Part shown: positions 59,763 to 64,000 of the stretch, one piece after another
Layout of the letters: every line of letters starts with the position of its first letter
How positions within the stretch are numbered: position 1 is the first letter of the stretch
Origin: Alnus glutinosa
Taxonomy: Eukaryota > Streptophyta > Magnoliopsida > Fagales > Betulaceae
NCBI RefSeq assembly: GCF_958979055.1
Contig: NC_084898.1
Span: 4,563,001-4,627,000 of the forward strand
Reading direction: 5' to 3'
DNA length: 64,000 nucleotides
The notes under the pieces: generated by a model
Databases searched by the model: none
What the model saw: the letters and a program-made list of their open reading frames with translations, nothing else
Told to the model about the DNA's origin: nothing
Position numbers and translations under genes: made by a program

Positions 59763-60920
59763 CTGTAAAAACCAACAGCAGTTCTCAATAAAATGAGATA
59801 TTCACCTTAAAACATTCAAATATACAAATTTGATAACCCATTAAATAATCTATTATCTGCAAATGCAAAAGCAATTGCATGGTATCCAGCTAATCCACAA
59901 GCCTAACAAGAACAAAAGACCCAAAACCACAAAACATAGGAAAGCCAAAAGCCAAATATAAGATGGATCAGGCAAGCCATCCTTGGTCAGTATATGAATC
60001 AACTGAAGATGAAGTGAAGACACCCAGTTTACAGGGCACATCATCAAGCTTAGTTTTTGGTTGCTAACAATCTGCCCAGTGTTAGCAGCACCTTGAAACT
60101 CAGAAGTCTGTTAATTAAAATTTGTATGCTATATCTCGTAGGAGGATTCCCATGCTGATAGGTTATTCTTATTCAATGGTAAGGCAATGAACTACTAGAC
60201 ATCAGTCTCAATGATCAAATTTTAGAACAGAAGCTCTCAAGCCATCTTAATTACTTCTCTGATGGCTCTAACTTCAGCTGCTAGAGCTGAATCAGTTTGA
60301 ACAGAAAAAGTATTTTGCATCCAAAACATGTCGTTGATCATTTCTTGCTATATTTCTTCTCTTTGATAAGTGAATGCATTTCATTAAAAGCGCAAAGGTA
60401 CAACCCAAGTACACAAGAGGTATACAATAGAAACATCTAACCAGAAGGAGAAAAAAAATCAAGAAAACCACAAAAGCTAGACAAATGAAAACAATAAAGG
60501 GCAGCCGTCCATTGGTAATGGGTATTGAAGAATAAAGCTTTTAATTCCACCACCGTGCTCTCACGGTCTTCAAAATTTCGTTCGTTTCTTTCTCTCTAGA
60601 TGCACCACATCAGGTAAGACAGCACCAACATCGACACAGTTGCACTATGAGGACTACAAGATAGCCCTCTCCAACATGCGAAAAAGCCTACCACTCATCT
60701 AGGCATGACCTAATGTAACCCAAAAAGACAAAAAATTAGAAGTTCATAAAGCACCAGCAATCTCACAGGATAGTAAGAGACGATTAACGGATTCCCCACT
60801 CATTTGACACATGCAACACCAGTCTTCCACTATGATATGCCGCTTCCTCAAATTATCTGTAGAGAGAATCTTCCCTAGCATGGCCAACCAAACAAAGAAC
60901 ACCGTTCTCAGTGGAACATT

Positions 60921-61588
60921 TTTTTTTTTTATAAGCAATAAACTAGTTTTATTAAAAGCGTAAGACACCCCTAAGTACACCGGAAGTATACAAGAGAAAA
61001 CACCTAACTATAAATCGAAAAACGAACAAGAAAATCGCCAAAACTAAGCAACAAATGGGACACAAAAGCCACCGTCCAAAGATACAAAGTATGGAAAAAA
61101 GAAGCTAAAATATCCTCCAAGGACCTCTCCAAATCCTCGAGACACTTATTATTTCTTTCCTTCCAAACACACCAAAGAATGCATGTTGGCACCATCTTCC
61201 AAATCGCGGCACTCCTCGGCCTTCCAGACGTCCACCAACAAGCAAACAAATCAAAGGCTCTCCTAGGCATAACCCAAAACAAACCAAAATGAGTTAAAAG
61301 AGCACTCCACAAAGCGTAAGCCACATCGCAGTGAAGAAGAAGATGATCCACCGATTCCCCGTTTTGCTTGCACATGCAACATCTATCCACCAAAATAACA
61401 TGCCTTTTCCTGAAGCTATCCATTGTAAAGGATATTACCTAGAGCCACCAACCACGCAAAAAAAAGCCGCCTGCGAAGGAGCATGAGTTCGCGACACACT
61501 CTACCAAAGAAAGTGACTCCCCACAAAGCAAGCCAGATAGCTAAAAAAAGACCCAACCGTGAACAAGCCTTTTGTGGAGGAGACCCAC
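60921..61588 (-). mobile_element. LINE 3' end nested in the older LINE, 14-bp target duplication
   Basis: The T-run at 60921-60930 marks the poly(A) end. ctcagtggaacatt occurs at 60907-60920 and again at 61589-61602. The insert encodes, on the minus strand, a zf-RVT end: DRCCMCKQNGESVDHLLLHC and WMVPTCILWCVWKERN-like sequence (61423-61004). It is 5'-truncated at 668 bp. Target duplication and tail are the signature of target-primed reverse transcription. Confidence 0.88.
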
Positions 61589-61874
61589 CTCAGTGGAACA
61601 TTATTCCGCCAAATACTCTTCCAAGGGAAAGGAAGCGGCATATCAAGTTCATAAAGCACCAGCAATCTCACAGTAGAGTAAGAGATGATAAACGGATTCC
61701 CCACTTATTTTACACATGCAACACTAGTCTACCACTATGATATGTCGCTTCCTCGAATCTTTTCCCAAGCACGGCCGACCAAACAAAGAACACCATTCTC
61801 AATGGAAACATTATTCCACCAAATACTCTTCCAAGAGAAATAAGTACTCTCACAGCGAATCAGTACCCTGTTAT

Positions 61875-61939
61875 GGTGTTGGGTTAAGTCCCGCAACAAG
61901 CACAACCCTCGTGTTTAGTTGCCACCGTTGAGTTTGGAT
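61875..61939 (+). pseudogene. Plastid 16S rRNA fragment (region around E. coli position 1080-1140)
   Basis: The sequence gtgttgggttaagtcccgca, then acaagcacaaccctcgtgtttagttgcca, is the 16S rRNA stretch containing the ccgcaacgagcgcaaccct block, with plastid-type continuation. Two or three substitutions mark it as a nuclear relic. Confidence 0.8.
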
Positions 61940-62019
61940 CTCATAGTTGTTGAGAGGGTTGCCCAAAAGCAGTATGTAAGGTGTACCCCGTAAAAGGCCC
62001 TTCCCTTTTTGGCTTGTTG

Positions 62020-62094
62020 TGGGCGAGGAGGGATTCGACACCCTGAAACCATGTTTCATAGCCACGTGCTCTAATCCTTTAAGCTACAGGCCCC
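62020..62094 (-). pseudogene. Relic of plastid trnR-ACG
   Basis: On the minus strand the sequence GGGGCCTGTAGCTTAAAGG, then GATTAGAGCACGTGGC, and GTCGAATCCCTCCTCGCCCA follows plastid trnR-ACG closely. The anticodon region reads GGCTATGAAACAT instead of GGCTACGAACCAC, so the anticodon and stem are mutated and it cannot be a normal tRNA-Arg. Assignment is from memory of the plastid gene; a search would settle it. Confidence 0.65.
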
Positions 62095-62287
62095 ACCTTA
62101 TCTGTCCATTATTCATTTAGTTTATCGTTTGTATGTCTATTATCGAAACATAGATAATGAATAAATAGGAGTTAATACCATTCCAATTGCCATTACAAAT
62201 GTAATTAGTATTTTTGTTCAGGACGGACATCTGCAACGTCCTCCCACGCTTTTTTTTTTTATTTTAAATATACGACAAACTGAAGAA

Positions 62288-62318
<31 letters not shown>

Positions 62319-62357
62319 TAAGCGGTGGAGTATGTGGTTTAATTCGACGCAAAGTAG
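62288..62357 (+). pseudogene. Plastid 16S rRNA fragment (region around E. coli position 900-960)
   Basis: tgaaactcaaaggaattgac, then gggggcccgcataagcggtggagtatgtggtttaattcga, is the universally conserved bacterial-type 16S segment, altered at a few sites. In real 16S rRNA this part precedes the 61875 fragment, but here it follows it, so order is scrambled. Confidence 0.82.
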
Positions 62358-62429
62358 AATGATCCTTTTTTTTTTTTTTAATAAGTACCTTATAGAATAA
62401 TCTAACATCAAATAACCCTATCTTGGAAG

Positions 62430-62953
62430 TAGGGCTGGCAATCTGGGTTGGCATGTCGGGTTGACCAACCCACCAACCTGTAAAGGGTCAACCCTGACAC
62501 GACCCATTTAAATTAGCGGTTGTTATGACACGACCTGTTTAATAAACAGGACGTGTTGGGTCGACCCGACCCGACATGAATAACCCATTTAATAAACATG
62601 TCTTGTTGGGTTAACCCAAGCACGACCAGCTTGGCCTGTTATTTGAAAACTAACTCAAATAAATGAATGACCAATTTGACCCGACCTGCATAACCCACTT
62701 ACTTTAAGGTTTAGGTTCTTTTCTTTTCTTTCTTTTTTTTTTTTTTAAAAAAAAATTGTAATAGGAAATAATAATAATAATTTGATTCTAGTATACGGGT
62801 CAACAGAGTCACCCATGGGTTAAGAGGGTTGACCCAAGGATTACACGTTTATTACACAGGTTAATTCGGGTTGACCCAAATCCGATTAAACAAAACTATA
62901 ACCCGTTAATTTTGTGTTGGGTTCGCAGTCCATGTAAAAAATTGTCAGCCCTA
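62430..62953. mobile_element. hAT-type MITE with 8-bp target duplication, rich in gggttgaccc motifs
   Basis: Ends TAGGGCTGGCAAT and ATTGTCAGCCCTA are inverted copies. Flanks cttggaag (62422-62429) and cttggaaa (62954-62961) agree at 7 of 8 bases. The 524-bp interior has many gggttgaccc and cgacccgac repeats and no ORF. Inserted in the LINE. Confidence 0.88.
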
Positions 62954-64000
62954 CTTGGAAAGGGCCAAATAAAGCTTGTCTTCACCCTCCCATCTCAGTC
63001 TAAAGGAGTACAACATAGTAAAGAATAAGGTAAAGAAATCCACCTCTCGGTCTTGTGCTGCTCGAATAAAGCTAACATTCCATTGGTGAGAGTCAGTAGA
63101 AATTTCCAAATGATCAGACACAAAAGCATCCTTAAAGCAAGCAATACTGAATAATTCCAGAAAAACTACCTTAAGGGATTGGTCCTCGCACCACACGTCA
63201 TGCCATAATCTAATCTTGTAGCCATCACCCACATCAAATATAGTATGACTAGAGAACTCTCCCCAACTCCTTATATTCTTCCAAAGCCCCACCCATGAAC
63301 ACCATTAGAACACCGCCCACCCCACAAATTGTCATATTAAAATCCACCACCACTCTTCTCAACCTCTCTCATGAACATAGTGTCATAATCATTTTCCCAA
63401 GAGAGCTCTATTGGACGGAAGTAAATTTCTAACCCCTAACACCCCCCACCCCAAAAATTGGAGATCAGACCTTGAGTCAACTTACTAGATGAAATTTGAA
63501 CTCTTCACCAATGCCATACCACAAAAAAATATCATTGCAACTTCTCTATACGATTAGCAACACCAGTCGGGAGGAGAAAAAGAAACATGAAATAGGTAGG
63601 CAGGTTCGATAAACTACTTTTAATCAAGGTAACCCTCCCACCCTTTGACAAGTACATCTTCCATCTAACCAAACGCCGCTCTATCTTCTCAATAATGCCA
63701 TCCCAAATAGATTTGGCCTTAAACGAAGCTCCTAGCGGAAGACCTAGGTACTTCATAGGCAAAGAAGAGACCTTGCAACTTAGAATACCAAGCTACCAGC
63801 TAGACCTTCAACATTATTGGCATTACCAACGAGGACCAACTCTAATTTAACCAAATTAATCTTCATACCTGAACCCGCTTCAAAGCATAAGAATGTGCAT
63901 CGCAAGTTACAAAGATTATCTAGATTTGCCCTGCTAAATATCAAGGTATCATCCGCAAACAATAGATGATAAATATTAATGGCACCAACGTCACTAGTCT

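Larger units (their letters stand above)
60340..64000 (-). mobile_element. Decayed LINE (L1-type) with nested insertions, continues off the right edge
   Basis: Minus-strand reverse transcriptase fragments are visible: FADDTLIFSRANL (63962-63780), [19 protein letters not shown] followed by [20 protein letters not shown] (63762-63532), a post-RT part DVGDGYKIRLWHDVWC (63292-62951), and zinc-binding zf-RVT pieces near 60744-60980 and 61647-61811. The 3' end is near 60340-60420. Frames are interrupted, so the element is dead. It contains a hAT MITE (62430-62953), plastid-derived scraps (61875-62357) and a second LINE (60921-61588). It lies in the intron upstream of demethylase exon 59762. Confidence 0.85.

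Noticed and set aside
62020..62094. Functional nuclear tRNA-Arg gene
   Set aside because: Anticodon loop and T-arm carry several changes and extra bases relative to trnR-ACG; treated as a relic.
61875..62357. Bacterial contamination of the assembly
   Set aside because: The 16S pieces are short, mutated, out of order and embedded in LINE sequence, which fits organelle-to-nucleus transfer, not a bacterial contig.
1..64000. CRISPR array, phage defence island or biosynthetic operon
   Set aside because: No regularly spaced short repeats with unique spacers, no cas-like or prokaryotic gene cluster; all genes are spliced plant genes.

Overview
The window is nuclear DNA of a flowering plant, most likely a woody eudicot. 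It has AT-rich intergenic sequence, GT-AG introns, plant-type families (pectate lyase, AHL, KDM5/JMJ17, plant GPX8, ASPG-type aspartic protease) and dense plant transposons (Ty3 LTR element, LINEs, hAT, Harbinger and foldback MITEs, a tRNA-derived SINE). No CRISPR array, operon or prokaryotic system was seen. The species cannot be fixed from the sequence.

Layout: an intronless aspartic protease gene (1800-3260, +) is followed by a foldback transposon with a nested hAT-like element, then a three-copy C-rich minisatellite. A decayed C-terminal piece of a SNF2-RING helicase gene (7320-9894, -) follows. The core of the window is a tandem segmental duplication, copy A 9200-22646 and copy B 22647-31713. 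Each copy carries a complete six-exon GPX8-type peroxidase gene (+). Copy A is interrupted by a 3.9-kb gag-only Ty3 retrotransposon, and copy B by a 368-bp solo-LTR-like insertion. After the duplication lie a five-exon AT-hook protein gene (33954-38722, -), a TE-rich gap, a three-exon pectate lyase gene (44864-47159, -), a frameshifted F-box fragment (48746-49046, +), a six-exon RuvX/YqgF-like nuclease gene (49834-51849, -) and the last six exons of a KDM5/JMJ17-type histone demethylase gene (56476-59762, -, continuing off the right edge). The presumed large intron of that demethylase gene holds LINE copies, one nested with a 14-bp target duplication, a hAT MITE and scraps of plastid 16S rRNA and trnR.

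The genes show no shared pathway; this is ordinary plant gene order. The points of most interest are the divergence of the two GPX8 copies (lost upstream ATG and a shortened promoter in copy A), the D-L-G active-site triad in the aspartic protease, the mismatch between LTR age and duplication age, the SNF2 pseudogene cut by the duplication breakpoint, and the scrambled plastid rDNA/tRNA fragments. All gene models were built by hand from translation and splice signals; family names come from recognised motifs, not database searches.
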